DNA of 64,000 nt from an uncultured Deferribacteraceae bacterium (GTDB lineage Bacteria; Chrysiogenota; Deferribacteres; Deferribacterales; Mucispirillaceae). The first letter of the stretch is position 1; every line of letters starts with the position of its first letter. Below, one piece after another: positions 34,883 to 44,846 of the stretch. The stretch lies in NCBI GenBank assembly GCA_947041165.1, contig CAMRCY010000001.1, forward strand, positions 38,892 through 102,891, given 5' to 3'. The notes beneath the pieces are model-generated. The model searched no databases and was not told where the DNA came from. It was given only the letters and a program-made list of their open reading frames with translations. A program made the translations under genes and the position numbers.

Positions 34883-36706
34883 ATGAGTAGATTGATTATG
34901 TTTCTATTATTTTCATATTTTGTAATTTTTGCAGAGAGTGTGTATTCGTCAGATATCACAAGAACTCACGGCATATCACTTACAGGTTCATTAAAGTATA
35001 ACGAAGATTTTCAGCACTTTGACTATACAGATAAAAACGCAAAAAAAGGTGGTACTTTACGCAGAGCAATAATAGGCACATACGATACTTTTAACACATT
35101 TGCATTAAAAGGAATTCCTTTTAGATCATCAGGATCTATTTACGATACGCTTTTAAAATCATCACTTGATGAGTCGGTTTCATATTATGGATTATTGGCA
35201 GAAAGTTTAGAGTACCCTGATGATTATTCGTGGGTACAATTTAATCTCAACAAAAAGGCTAGATGGAATGATTCTGTACCTTTAACATCAGATGATGTTC
35301 TTTTTACATTTAACACGTTAGTAAAGAACTCTCCATTTCACAGGAACTACTATAAGGCTGTAGTGGATGTTAAAATTATAGATAAGCATACGATAAAATT
35401 TATATTTAATAAAAGTGGATTAAATAAGGAGCTACCATTAATTTTAGGACAGATGGTAGTTCTACCAAAACATTATTGGAAGAGTAAAGATATTTCAAAA
35501 TCAACATTAGAGCCACCACTTGGTAGCGGTCCATATAAGATCAAATCATTTGTTGCAGGCAAGAATGTTGTGCTTGTTGCAGCTGATGATTACTGGGGAA
35601 AAGATCTTCCTGTGAATATAGGACAAAATAATTTTGAAACAATAGCGTTTGAGTATTTTAGAGATCAGACTGTCGCATTTGAAGCGTTCAAAGCAGGACA
35701 TTTTGATTTCATTTCAGAGGGTTCAGGTAAGCGTTGGTATCATGGATATAAGGGTAGATATTTTGATATGGGGCTAATCAAGAAAGAAGAGATCTCACAT
35801 AAAAATCCGACAGGAATGATGGGTATAATTTTGAACACATCTGTAAAACCTTTTGATAATATATTAGTAAGAGAAGCTTTGACGTACGCTTACGATTATG
35901 AGTGGATAAATAAAAATATATATTATGGTAATGATATAAGGCACACAAGTTACTTCTCTAACTCGGAATTAGCGGTTGAAAATATTCCATCTAAAGAGGT
36001 TGTAGAGATTATTAAAAGAGTTAAGCCAGATGTGTCAGATAAAGTTTTATATAAGAAGTTTGAACTTCCAAAAACTGATGCAACAGGTAATAACAGATCG
36101 AACTTAATGAAGTCAGTTACTTTATTTGAAGAGGGAGGCTACACGATCAAAAACGGAAAAATGGTAGATAGTTCTGATAAGCCATTACAGTTAGAGATCG
36201 TTTTAATATCGAAAGCTTTAGAGAAGGATATTCTGTCATTTAAAAAGTCATTAGAAAGAATTGGTATAGAGTTGCATATTCGTTATATTGACTCAACTCA
36301 ATATGTGGAGAAAGTTCGTAATAAAGATTACATGATGATCTACACTCGGATAAAACAGTCGGACTCTCCAGGTAATGAACAGCGTAATATGTGGAGTAGC
36401 GATGTAGCATCAGAGAAAGGTAGTAGAAATTATGCAAAGATAAAAGATACAGCGATTGATCAATTAATTGATTTAATAGTTGATGAGAGCAGTAGAGCTA
36501 AGTTAGAGAACTATGTGAAAGCGTTAGATAGATTGCTTCTTACAGGTTATTACACAATCCCAGCAGGTTATTCAGATAGATATCGTATTGCATATTTTGA
36601 TAAATTTAGTAAACCATCAAATCCTCCAGCATACGGCTTAGGGTTTAATACTTGGTGGATAGATAGTGATAAAGAGAAAGAGATTGATGGGATTATCAGT
36701 AGATGA
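34883..36706 (+). CDS. yejA: YejA-type periplasmic oligopeptide-binding protein
   Basis: 607 residues from ATG 34883 (AGGGGAAG just upstream; the frame extends six codons further back into the M16 gene end). The signal peptide is [22 protein letters not shown]. It is a class C/SBP family 5 protein: [21 protein letters not shown] with [20 protein letters not shown] is typical of YejA. Length matches E. coli YejA (about 604). YejABEF imports oligopeptides, including microcin C in E. coli. Here it follows the protease by one base. Confidence 0.9.
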   Translation: MSRLIMFLLFSYFVIFAESVYSSDITRTHGISLTGSLKYNEDFQHFDYTDKNAKKGGTLRRAIIGTYDTFNTFALKGIPFRSSGSIYDTLLKSSLDESVSYYGLLAESLEYPDDYSWVQFNLNKKARWNDSVPLTSDDVLFTFNTLVKNSPFHRNYYKAVVDVKIIDKHTIKFIFNKSGLNKELPLILGQMVVLPKHYWKSKDISKSTLEPPLGSGPYKIKSFVAGKNVVLVAADDYWGKDLPVNIGQNNFETIAFEYFRDQTVAFEAFKAGHFDFISEGSGKRWYHGYKGRYFDMGLIKKEEISHKNPTGMMGIILNTSVKPFDNILVREALTYAYDYEWINKNIYYGNDIRHTSYFSNSELAVENIPSKEVVEIIKRVKPDVSDKVLYKKFELPKTDATGNNRSNLMKSVTLFEEGGYTIKNGKMVDSSDKPLQLEIVLISKALEKDILSFKKSLERIGIELHIRYIDSTQYVEKVRNKDYMMIYTRIKQSDSPGNEQRNMWSSDVASEKGSRNYAKIKDTAIDQLIDLIVDESSRAKLENYVKALDRLLLTGYYTIPAGYSDRYRIAYFDKFSKPSNPPAYGLGFNTWWIDSDKEKEIDGIISR

Positions 36707-37809
36707 TTAAATATATATCTAAACGATTGCTATTAATTATCCCGACATTAATAGGTATAGTAACAATCAATTTTTTTCTAGTTCAGATGGCACCAGGTGG
36801 TCCAATTGACACTATGATAGCTAAGATGAGCGGGGAGGCTGTAACTGCTGAAGAGCGAGCTATGCATGATGATTCAGAGGGTGCAACTGGTGTGATGATT
36901 GGCGATGATAATAAAGCAGATCAATACAAATCATCTAACTATCTGTCAGAAGATTTACGTAAAGATTTAGAGGAGTTATATGGTTTTGATAAGCCAATAA
37001 TGGAGCGTTACTTTCTTATGTTGAAACAGTTTTTACTGTTTGATTTTGGGGACAGTTTTTTCCGTGACAGCAGTGTGATAGAGTTGATTAAAGAGAAGTT
37101 GCCAGTATCTATATCATTAGGCGTATGGACGACTTTTTTAGTATATTTAATAAGCATTCCTTTAGGTATAAAAAAAGCTGTGAAACATGGTAGCAATTTT
37201 GATGTATGGAGTTCCTTTTTTATTGTTTTAGGTAGTGCTATTCCGATATTTCTTTTTGCGATTATTTTGATTATTTTATTTGCTGGTGGTAATTATTTTT
37301 CATGGTTTCCTCTACGAGGATTAGTATCTGATGGTTTTGCAGATATGAATTTATTTGAGAAAGTTAAGGATTATTTATGGCATATTTTTCTCCCTATTTT
37401 TGCGATGGTGATAGGAGGATTTGCGTCGCTATCTATGCTCACAAAAAACTCTTTTTTAGATGAGATAAATAAGCAGTATGTAACAACAGCTAGATCGAAA
37501 GGTATTACAGAGAGAAGAGTTTTGTACGGGCATATATTTCGTAACTCTATGTTAATAGTTATATCAGGTTTTCCAGCGTTATTTATATCAATGTTTTTTA
37601 CAGGATCGTTACTGATAGAGGTTATATTCTCTCTTGATGGATTAGGTCTAATGGGGTTTGAGGCTACGCTTAACCGTGATTATCCTATCATGTTTTCGAC
37701 CTTATATATATTTACATTAATGGGATTAGTCGTAGGTATAATCACCGATATTATGTATGTTTTAATAGATCCAAGAATTTCATTTGATTCTGTTCGTAGA
37801 GGTAGATAG
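36703..37809 (+). CDS. yejB: Oligopeptide ABC transporter permease YejB
   Basis: 368 residues, matching the usual YejB length. The N-terminus is [20 protein letters not shown] with the [12 protein letters not shown] motif, then an inserted periplasmic-facing segment typical of YejB. The DppB-like permease core follows, with the EAA-loop in [20 protein letters not shown]. It overlaps yejA by four bases and is followed directly by yejE. About six membrane helices. Confidence 0.93.
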   Translation: MIKYISKRLLLIIPTLIGIVTINFFLVQMAPGGPIDTMIAKMSGEAVTAEERAMHDDSEGATGVMIGDDNKADQYKSSNYLSEDLRKDLEELYGFDKPIMERYFLMLKQFLLFDFGDSFFRDSSVIELIKEKLPVSISLGVWTTFLVYLISIPLGIKKAVKHGSNFDVWSSFFIVLGSAIPIFLFAIILIILFAGGNYFSWFPLRGLVSDGFADMNLFEKVKDYLWHIFLPIFAMVIGGFASLSMLTKNSFLDEINKQYVTTARSKGITERRVLYGHIFRNSMLIVISGFPALFISMFFTGSLLIEVIFSLDGLGLMGFEATLNRDYPIMFSTLYIFTLMGLVVGIITDIMYVLIDPRISFDSVRRGR

Positions 37810-38838
37810 ATGAAATTATCACCACTTACTAAAAGAAGAATAAGTCGATTTAGAAAGAATAAGCGTGCGTTTTATTCATTAATAATTTTCTCGTTATTAT
37901 TTATTTTAAGTTTGTTTGCAGAGATAATTGTCAATGATAAACCGATCGTATTATCTTATCAGGACAAATTATATTTTCCGATTTTCTTTGTATATACCGA
38001 GAAAGAGTTCGGCGGTTTTTTTGATACAGAGGCAGATTATAAAGATCCATTTATGTTAGATATAATAGATCAGCACGGTTGGGCTATATGGACACCTGTC
38101 CGTTTTAGTTACAACACAGTTAGCTATAATATATTAGAACCACCACCAACCAAGCCGACATTAATAAACCCGTTAGGGCTAGACGATCAAGGGCGAGATG
38201 TTTTTGCACGTCTACTTTATGGATTTAGGTTATCAGTAATTTTTGGATTTATGTTGACAACAATAACGTCAATTATCGGGATATTTGTTGGAGCTATTCA
38301 AGGATATTACGGAGGTAAGATAGATCTTTACAGTCAACGATTTATGGAAATTTTGTCAGGTATTCCTATGTTATATTTGTTGATTATTGCGAGCAGTTTA
38401 ATCCGTCCTGGTTTTTGGTGGCTACTTTTATTAATGAGTATTTTTGGTTGGATGTCGTTAGTAGGAGTTGTTCGTGCAGAATTTTTTAGAGGCAGAGAGT
38501 TAGAGTATGTTAAAGCAGCACGAGCATTAGGTGTGAAAGATTTTACAATAATGTTTCGCCATATCTTACCAAATGCACTTGTATCTGCTATGACATTTTT
38601 TCCGTTTATTTTAGCAGGATCGGTAACGGTATTAACGTCGCTAGATTTTTTAGGATTTGGTATGCCACCTGGATCGCCGTCACTTGGAGAAATTCTGGCT
38701 GCAGGAAAATCGAATATTCACGCCCCATGGGTAGGTATATCTGCGTTTGTTTTAGTGTCCTCAATGTTAACACTTCTTGTATTTATAGGCGAGGGATTTA
38801 GAGATTCATTTGATCCAAAACATTTAGAGAAGAGATAA
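37810..38838 (+). CDS. yejE: Oligopeptide ABC transporter permease YejE
   Basis: 342 residues, typical YejE length. The N-terminal hydrophobic segment FYSLIIFSLLFILSLFAEI is followed by a periplasmic loop with FPIFFVYTEKEFGG (a YejE hallmark). Then GLDDQGRDVFARLLYGFRLS opens the permease core, and the EAA loop reads AARALGVKDFTIMFRHILPN. The start follows the yejB stop without a gap. It forms a heterodimeric channel with YejB. Confidence 0.94.
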   Translation: MKLSPLTKRRISRFRKNKRAFYSLIIFSLLFILSLFAEIIVNDKPIVLSYQDKLYFPIFFVYTEKEFGGFFDTEADYKDPFMLDIIDQHGWAIWTPVRFSYNTVSYNILEPPPTKPTLINPLGLDDQGRDVFARLLYGFRLSVIFGFMLTTITSIIGIFVGAIQGYYGGKIDLYSQRFMEILSGIPMLYLLIIASSLIRPGFWWLLLLMSIFGWMSLVGVVRAEFFRGRELEYVKAARALGVKDFTIMFRHILPNALVSAMTFFPFILAGSVTVLTSLDFLGFGMPPGSPSLGEILAAGKSNIHAPWVGISAFVLVSSMLTLLVFIGEGFRDSFDPKHLEKR

Positions 38839-38841
38839 ATT

Positions 38842-40425
38842 ATGAAAAAAATTCTTGAAGTAGAAAATCTTAAAGTATCATTTAACACTGAAGTAGGAGA
38901 GGTTATCGCAGTTGATAATTTCTCTTTTGATATAGGTGAGGGCGAAACTTTAGCGATGGTTGGAGAATCAGGATCAGGCAAATCAGTTGCAGCTCTAGCT
39001 ATCACTGCTCTAAATAAATATTACGGTGCTATTTATAACTCTGGTGTCATAAAGTTTTGTGATAAAACCATCTCTTCGTATAGTGAAGATCAGATGCGAG
39101 ATATAAGAGGTAGAGATATAGCATATATTTTTCAAGAGCCTATGGTATCGCTTAATCCTCTTCACACGATCGGCAAGCAGATTATGGAGAGGTTTATATT
39201 TATAGATAAATTTAGTAAGCATGATGCAACAACAAGAGCTATAGAACTTCTTTCTTTAGTAGGTATAGTAGACGGCGAAAGAAGGTTGAATGATTTTCCT
39301 GATACGTTTTCAGGTGGTGAAAAACAGAGAATAATTATTGCAATAGCAATAGCTTTAAGCCCAAAATTACTTATAGCTGATGAGCCAACAACTGCGTTAG
39401 ATGCGACTATACAATTGCAGATTTTAAATCTAATGAATGAATTAAAAGATAAATTAAAATTATCTATATTATTGATAACTCACGACTTAGCAGTTGTCAA
39501 AAAATATAGCGATAGGGTTGTAGTTGTGAAAGATGGTAGGGTGGTTGAGAAAGGAGTTACAAAAGATATATTTACTAATCCAGTATCAGAGTATACGAAA
39601 TCTCTTATTAATATAAAAAACAAATCTGCCTTAGATAGAGGGTGGTGTGATGATATATTATTAGATGTCAAATCGTTATCAGTGATCTATAGTAAGCGAC
39701 GGTTTTTATCACGTCCTATCATCAATGTTGCAGTTGATAGTATATCATTTAAGGTTGATAAAGGTTCAACGCTAGGTGTAGTTGGCGAATCAGGATCAGG
39801 TAAAACATCATTGTTAAAGGCTGTATTAAGTCTTATAGATTTTACAGGTACGGTTCTTTTTAAGGGTAAAGATTTATCGAGATTAGGCTCAGAGGAGTTG
39901 CGTAAGTTGCGTAAATATATACAGGTAGTTTTCCAAGATCCGTTTGCAAGCCTTAACCCAAGAATGACGATTGAGCGTATTATATCAGAAGGTTTGCTTG
40001 CAAGTAATATTAAGGATAAATTATTTATCAGAAAGAGAGTTGAAGAGGTTGTTATTGAGGTCGGATTAAGTATAGATATTTTAAATAGATATCCACACGA
40101 ATTTTCAGGAGGAGAACGTCAACGTATAGCTATCGCCCGTGCGATAATATTAAATCCAGAATTAATTATATTAGATGAGCCGACGTCATCATTAGATAGA
40201 GTTATACAGTATCAGATAATTGAATTATTAAAGAGTTTACAAGTTAGATATAATATATCGTATATTTTCATCACACATAATTTAGAAGTTATTCAGTCTA
40301 TTGCAAATCATATTATAGTGATGAAAGATGGAAAAATTATTGAAGAGGGCATGTGTGATAAATTATTTAGCACTCCTCAGAATAATTATACTAAAGAGTT
40401 AATAGATGCTAGTTTACTAGATTAA
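38842..40425 (+). CDS. yejF: Oligopeptide ABC transporter double ATPase YejF
   Basis: 527 residues with two complete ATPase domains in one chain, as in E. coli YejF (about 529). Domain 1 (about 1-260) has Walker A GESGSGKSV, signature FSGGEKQRI and Walker B LLIADEPTTALD. Domain 2 (about 275-525) has GESGSGKTS, FSGGERQRI and LIILDEPTSSLD. Both catalytic Glu residues are present. It is the last gene of the collinear 24.9-40.4 kb cluster. Confidence 0.95.
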   Translation: MKKILEVENLKVSFNTEVGEVIAVDNFSFDIGEGETLAMVGESGSGKSVAALAITALNKYYGAIYNSGVIKFCDKTISSYSEDQMRDIRGRDIAYIFQEPMVSLNPLHTIGKQIMERFIFIDKFSKHDATTRAIELLSLVGIVDGERRLNDFPDTFSGGEKQRIIIAIAIALSPKLLIADEPTTALDATIQLQILNLMNELKDKLKLSILLITHDLAVVKKYSDRVVVVKDGRVVEKGVTKDIFTNPVSEYTKSLINIKNKSALDRGWCDDILLDVKSLSVIYSKRRFLSRPIINVAVDSISFKVDKGSTLGVVGESGSGKTSLLKAVLSLIDFTGTVLFKGKDLSRLGSEELRKLRKYIQVVFQDPFASLNPRMTIERIISEGLLASNIKDKLFIRKRVEEVVIEVGLSIDILNRYPHEFSGGERQRIAIARAIILNPELIILDEPTSSLDRVIQYQIIELLKSLQVRYNISYIFITHNLEVIQSIANHIIVMKDGKIIEEGMCDKLFSTPQNNYTKELIDASLLD

Positions 40426-40554
40426 TAATGGATCATTGTATATGTACTAACATTGGTAAATATATGAATAAGGATTAAATAGTTAATGTTTTTTATTAGC
40501 AATATTTTAATGAATGAAATTATAGAGTAGATCAATTTGATGATTGGATAATTC

Positions 40555-40842
40555 TTAAATATTTTTGTTTGCTGTATCATAAGATTTATTGTATAGAGTA
40601 GGGTGTGCTGTTCTCGTTAAAATCCCTCTACATACAAGCGAGTTCAAACGCTTTCTTAATGTTCTTATCGATTTATCGTAAAGCGTTAGATTTTTGATAT
40701 CCCATATCGATAACGGACGATCCATATATAACATTTGATTGATGAGTGCCGTATCTTCATAGGTGCTATATTGATCTAGTAATTCAACATATATCGGTAT
40801 TTGTATTGAAGAATGTTTACTTCTTTTAATAGGCGTCTTCAT
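40555..40842 (-). CDS. Small hypothetical protein, homologous to the decayed repeats at 4.8-5.1 kb
   Basis: 95 residues, basic and predicted helical. The middle (SIWDIKNLTLYDKSIRTLRK) and the following LNSLVCRGILTRTAHP suggest a winged-helix-like DNA-binding fold, but no family is recognised. The C-terminal GILTRTAHPTLYNKS matches the remnants at 4817-5074. No convincing ribosome binding site precedes its ATG, so it may itself be decaying. It lies head-to-head with the tRNA-Leu promoter. Confidence 0.5.
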   Translation of the reverse strand: MKTPIKRSKHSSIQIPIYVELLDQYSTYEDTALINQMLYMDRPLSIWDIKNLTLYDKSIRTLRKRLNSLVCRGILTRTAHPTLYNKSYDTANKNI

Positions 40843-40871
40843 GACAAATGCTCTAAAGATTTTTTAGAGTA

Positions 40872-40900
40872 TTGACAAATCGGTGATAATGTATGATTAT
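40872..40900 (+). promoter_or_regulatory. Promoter of the tRNA-Leu gene
   Basis: TTGACA (40872-40877), 17-bp spacer, GATTAT (40895-40900). The block is conserved in the two 71-bp repeats. A 7-bp hairpin ATATCAG/CTGATAT follows at about 40945-40965, within the ~120-nt leader before the tRNA. Confidence 0.6.
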
Positions 40901-41019
40901 AGTTAGCTATCTGAATAGAAACAAGCTTGAGAGATATCAGTCTATCTGATATTTGTTTTACGGCTAAGAACTAGGTTTAGATAGTAAACGTACAAACATA
41001 AACACGCACAAAAACACTT

Positions 41020-41102
41020 GCCGAAGTGGCGGAATGGTAGACGCTGTGGACTCAAAATCCACCGCCAGCAATGGTGTAGGGGTTCGAGTCCCCTCTTCGG
41101 TA
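41020..41102 (+). tRNA. tRNA-Leu (anticodon CAA)
   Basis: Cloverleaf folds by eye: acceptor GCCGAAG with CTTCGGT (G1-U72 wobble, common in bacterial tRNA-Leu), D-arm, anticodon stem GTGGA/TCCAC around loop CTCAAAA (anticodon CAA), a long variable arm (class II), and T-arm GGGGTTCGAGTCCCC. CCA is not encoded. A truncated relative is at 20181-20215. Confidence 0.95.
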
Positions 41103-41190
41103 TATCTTTACTTTATACAAAATATTCTACTTAACTAATCCTCTATATCGTAAATATTTATTTACGCATAATCAATAAACTTAAATTTAC

Positions 41191-41350
41191 ATACTCAACT
41201 AACTTACACTCAACTAACTTACAATCAACTACTTGCAATCAACTAACTTGCACTAAACTAACCATACTCAACTACTTGCACTCAACTAATCATACTCAAC
41301 TAACTTACACTAAACTAACTTACACTCAACTAACTTACAATTACGTTCAA
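41191..41350. repeat. Short-unit minisatellite
   Basis: About ten to twelve imperfect tandem copies of an ACTCAACTAACTTAC-like unit (roughly 11-15 bp, some shortened to ACTCAACTACTTGC). The array lies between the tRNA-Leu gene and the outer-membrane protein gene. No coding potential; the rest of 41103-41654 is AT-rich and empty. Confidence 0.85.
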
Positions 41351-41654
41351 CTTATTAGCTCGCAATCCATCAATCAATAACCATGTTCAATTATATTATA
41401 ACAAACATTGCTATAATATTTTACTAAAACTCAAAATTTCAATTTACTGTTTTTATACAAAATATATGTCATAGTTATTGTAAACGTATCTATTATCAAT
41501 ATGTCAATAAGCTCTTACTTAGTGATATTTGTATCGGCTTAGCTCAGCTCTATAGAGATATTATATCTTAATGATACTTATGCAAAAAATAATAAAGGCT
41601 TTAAATAAATATTGTCAATATAGTAAAAGTTCACATAATGGCAATAAATGACAT

Positions 41655-41683
41655 TTGACTCAATAAAAACATTATGAAATAAT
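41655..41683 (+). promoter_or_regulatory. Candidate promoter of the outer-membrane protein gene
   Basis: TTGACT (41655-41660), 17-bp spacer, AATAAT (41678-41683), about 63 bp before the ATG at 41747. Confidence 0.55.
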
Positions 41684-41746
41684 ATTGTGTTAATTGTAAT
41701 TCGGTGTTATCATTTAGTTACATATAGTTTAACTGGGAGAATATTA

Positions 41747-42871
41747 ATGGGAAAAAATAAATTATTATGTTTAAGTATTGTTATGGTAATGGTTATTGGT
41801 TTTAGTGGAAATGCATTTGCTGCAAGCGGATTTGTTTTCAAGCCACTTATCGGTTATAATGCTGGAATATATAATGATAGTACGCATGACATTGCAGATG
41901 GCAGTGCGACAGCTAGAATAGGTTATCAATTTGCTAAATCGAATAAAACAGGTTTTACTTTATTTGCTGATATAGGTTACTCTCTTGGTGTTCAGCTTGA
42001 AAGAGATGATTATGATTACCACTATGGTGATAGTTACGATACGGATAGAGTTAGAAAAGCACTTTTAACTCATAATTATTTTGTTGGTTTAATGCCAACA
42101 TTAAATATAAAGAATTTTTCTATGGGTATCGGTGGTGGAGTTAAAGTTCCATTCGCAACAACAGATGTAACATTTACACCAAATAGCACAGACAGAACAA
42201 CAACGTTAACTGGTGTAACCTCTTCTGAAGGGGAGTACAGAATTACTCCATATGTGAAAGCAGTAGTAGATTACTCTTTTTATGTTGGAAGTAATGTAGC
42301 TCTAGTTGTAGCTGCAGATTTTACTTACGATTTTGAAATTGAATCATCACTACCAGTATCTAATCCTCAGAATTTTTATATCGGCTTACAGCTTGGTATG
42401 AAATTCGGTAAAAAGGTTGATAATCGTGAGTATGCTAAAGCAGCGAAAAAAGTGAAAGTGATTAAACCGAAAAAGAAAACTAAAAAGATAGCAGTAGAAG
42501 AAGTAGAAGTGATTAATGCTGTTGATGATGTTGAAGTTATACAACCAGTCGGAGAAGTAGCACCTGCTACTCCTCAGGCTCAGAATATAGTAATCGACAT
42601 AAATGTTAATGGTGGTCAAGTATCTCCATCTAACAATACAGTGCCAGCAGTAGCACCAGTTCCAGTAGTAGCTCCAGTGCCAGTGGTAACACCAGCACCA
42701 CAGCCGATTACAATTACGGTAACTCAGCCAACTCCACAGGCAACGCCACAACAAGTTGCGCCAGTTCAGGTAGCACCACAAGTTGCACCAGTTCAACAAG
42801 TACCAGTTCAAGTTGTGCCAGTTCAAGTAGCGCCACAACAAGTACCAGTTCAAGTTGTTCCTGCTCAGTAA
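41747..42871 (+). CDS. Outer-membrane beta-barrel-like protein with a Val/Pro/Gln-rich C-terminal tail
   Basis: 374 residues. Start set at ATG 41747 by GGGAGA (41735-41740) and by the signal peptide that follows (LCLSIVMVMVIGFSGNAFA). Residues ~25-225 are rich in alternating aromatic/hydrophobic strands (FFVGLMPTLNI and SMGIGGGVKVPF), consistent with an eight-strand-type barrel ending near QLGMKFGKK. A basic linker follows (KKVKVIKPKKKTKKI), then ~110 residues of VAPVPVV and QVAPVQ/QVPVQVV repeats. The tail may be periplasmic or surface-exposed. No specific function recognised. Confidence 0.8.
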   Translation: MGKNKLLCLSIVMVMVIGFSGNAFAASGFVFKPLIGYNAGIYNDSTHDIADGSATARIGYQFAKSNKTGFTLFADIGYSLGVQLERDDYDYHYGDSYDTDRVRKALLTHNYFVGLMPTLNIKNFSMGIGGGVKVPFATTDVTFTPNSTDRTTTLTGVTSSEGEYRITPYVKAVVDYSFYVGSNVALVVAADFTYDFEIESSLPVSNPQNFYIGLQLGMKFGKKVDNREYAKAAKKVKVIKPKKKTKKIAVEEVEVINAVDDVEVIQPVGEVAPATPQAQNIVIDINVNGGQVSPSNNTVPAVAPVPVVAPVPVVTPAPQPITITVTQPTPQATPQQVAPVQVAPQVAPVQQVPVQVVPVQVAPQQVPVQVVPAQ

Positions 42872-42925
42872 ATTGTAATGTAGATATTTACTTTATTAAA
42901 TGAAATAGAGTAAATAAAATATATA

Positions 42926-42953
42926 GCCACCTAAGTGATTGGGTGGTTTTTTT
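42926..42953 (+). terminator. Rho-independent terminator after the outer-membrane protein gene
   Basis: CCACC and GGTGG arms (stem extendable by one pair) around a ~9-base loop, followed by seven T. Confidence 0.85.
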
Positions 42954-43032
42954 ATGTAGATAATTAAGTTGATGTATAGTATATAATCTATGGACTATAA
43001 GTTTTGGTATATGGTTATTTATGGAGTAAAAG

Positions 43033-44160
43033 ATGAAATATGTTAAGGTTGTTTTATTGTGTATATTTTCTGTACTAGTTGTGTCATGTGGAGGGAAATA
43101 TAACTTAACTGGTAGCGATAAAGATAAACTTAAAACACAGAAGAGGTTATGTGCTGATGAACAGATTGGTGCTTGCTTTAACTTAGGGATTAGGTATGAA
43201 GAAGGAGATGGCGTAAAGCAAAATTATGCAAAAGCGATCAAGTTCTACGAGCAGGCATGTGATGGAGGAATGGCAAAAGGGTGTAATAATTTAGCTACGA
43301 TATATCACACTGGAAAAGGTGTAGAGCTCAACTATGATAAAAGTTTTGCCTTATATAAAAAGGGATGCGATAAAGGTTTGGTTATAAGTTGTGGAAATTT
43401 AGGAATTATGTATGAAAACGGAGAGGGAGTTGCACAAGATTATAATATTGCGATAGGCTTATATGAGCAGGCGTGTGATAGCGGTATAATGGAGAGATGT
43501 GGCAATCTTGGACTTTTATATCATTATGGTAAAGGGGTCGCAATTGATGATGCTAAAGCGTTTACTTTAATTAACAAAGCTTGTTCAGAAGGTAGTTTTG
43601 CTAGTTGCAACAATCTAGGAACTATGTATGAGAATGGAGAGGGCGTTACACAAAATTATAATATTGCGATAAATTTTTATGAGCGTGGATGTGATGGTGG
43701 AACAATGGAAGCTTGTGGCAATGCGGGACGTTTTTATCATAATGGTATAGGTGTTGATGTTGATATTGCAAAAGCGATTAAGTTATATGAGCAATCATGT
43801 AATGGCGATATTATGGAGGCTTGCACTAATTTGGGTGTGATATATTCAACTGGCAAAGCATTTGAAATGGATTTATATAAAACTAATTCGTTATATGAAA
43901 AGGCAGTTGAAAGGGATTTAGTTAAAGCTAATTTGTTGTATGAAAAGGCGTGTGGTTTAGGATCAAGAGTTGCCTGTTTTAATCTTGCTATTATGAACGA
44001 ACATGGATATGTTGTTGTGCGGGATCACGATAAAGCATTAAAACTTTATAAGCAATCATGTGATGCAGGATTTAGCAGAGGTTGCACTTCGTTTAAAGAA
44101 TTATATGATAAAGTTTGTGCACCATTAAACACTGAAATAGATTGTTCAAAATATGAGTAA
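43033..44160 (+). CDS. Cys-rich Sel1-repeat lipoprotein
   Basis: 375 residues. The lipobox is at LVVSCGG. The mature protein contains about eight Sel1-like repeats of ~36 residues, each with the pattern YEQACDGG...GCNNLA..Y..GKGV. Two Cys per repeat are arranged as in the Helicobacter cysteine-rich (Hcp/HcpA) proteins, where disulfides staple each repeat. It is exported and lipid-anchored. Such proteins act as binding scaffolds; partners are unknown. One repeat near residues 285-300 looks partly duplicated (NSLYEKAVE and NLLYEKACG). Confidence 0.88.
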   Translation: MKYVKVVLLCIFSVLVVSCGGKYNLTGSDKDKLKTQKRLCADEQIGACFNLGIRYEEGDGVKQNYAKAIKFYEQACDGGMAKGCNNLATIYHTGKGVELNYDKSFALYKKGCDKGLVISCGNLGIMYENGEGVAQDYNIAIGLYEQACDSGIMERCGNLGLLYHYGKGVAIDDAKAFTLINKACSEGSFASCNNLGTMYENGEGVTQNYNIAINFYERGCDGGTMEACGNAGRFYHNGIGVDVDIAKAIKLYEQSCNGDIMEACTNLGVIYSTGKAFEMDLYKTNSLYEKAVERDLVKANLLYEKACGLGSRVACFNLAIMNEHGYVVVRDHDKALKLYKQSCDAGFSRGCTSFKELYDKVCAPLNTEIDCSKYE

Positions 44161-44264
44161 AGATTAAATAATTGCACTAGATAGCGAAATAGATAGCTTT
44201 GGAGATTATGAAATAGATGAGAGGTATTTATATGTTTTTATATTGTAAAAATCTAGTAAACCAC

Positions 44265-44294
44265 TTGACTTTTTATTGAGGTGAGGAGTACTAT
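44265..44294 (+). promoter_or_regulatory. Candidate promoter of the small lipoprotein gene
   Basis: TTGACT (44265-44270), 18-bp spacer, TACTAT (44289-44294), about 115 bp before the ATG at 44409. Confidence 0.5.
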
Positions 44295-44408
44295 ATTAGT
44301 CTATAGATCATTAATAAGTTTTTCTTGTTCTAAATAATTATAAGAGTATGGCATGTATATTAATTTAATATATGTCTTCAGAGTAATCAAATTCAAGGGG
44401 TTATATTT

Positions 44409-44846
44409 ATGACAAGAGGAACAAGTTTTATCAAATTTAGAGTTATATCATTAGTAGTTCTTTCAGCTATGGTTTTTTCAGGTTGTGCAACGGCTATTCC
44501 TATAACTGGTGGTAATGCAGTCTATACAACTAGTGTAAATATTGAAGCTAGTGATTTAATTTTAGGTGAATCAGTAAATGCAATAGGTACATTTAGCAAT
44601 TCACAAATTGAAAGTGGATTTGCGATACAATCATTAATATATAAAGCATTACGAGGCACAGATTACGATTTTATATTTATGCCAAGATATGAGAGACAAG
44701 GATCAAAACTTACGTTAAAAGGTCGTCCAGCTAAATTGAAATCAGCAAGTTCTACACCAAATAAAGCTCCGACTGTTAAAGCTATGCCTAAAGCGAAACC
44801 TGTTACAGCTCCAGTTACAGCACCAACACCAGTAACTACGCCCTAA
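44409..44846 (+). CDS. Small lipoprotein with a Pro/Ala/Thr-rich tail
   Basis: 145 residues. Signal peptide with lipobox FSGC (VVLSAMVFSGCATAIPITGG). The mature part (about 30-105) resembles TRL-like or LPS-assembly-type small lipoproteins: SNSQIESGFAIQSLIYKALR and DYDFIFMPRYE. A low-complexity tail ends it (TAPVTAPTPVTTP). No function assigned. It has its own promoter and terminator, so it is a single-gene unit. Confidence 0.75.
   Translation: MTRGTSFIKFRVISLVVLSAMVFSGCATAIPITGGNAVYTTSVNIEASDLILGESVNAIGTFSNSQIESGFAIQSLIYKALRGTDYDFIFMPRYERQGSKLTLKGRPAKLKSASSTPNKAPTVKAMPKAKPVTAPVTAPTPVTTP

Noticed and set aside
41191..41350. Possible CRISPR array
   Set aside because: Units are short, tandem without unique spacers, and no cas genes are nearby.
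42386..42853. 155-codon minus-strand frame rich in Trp, Tyr, Asn and Leu
   Set aside because: It is the antisense of the repeated Val/Pro/Gln tail of the outer-membrane protein; the repeat keeps the other frame open by chance.
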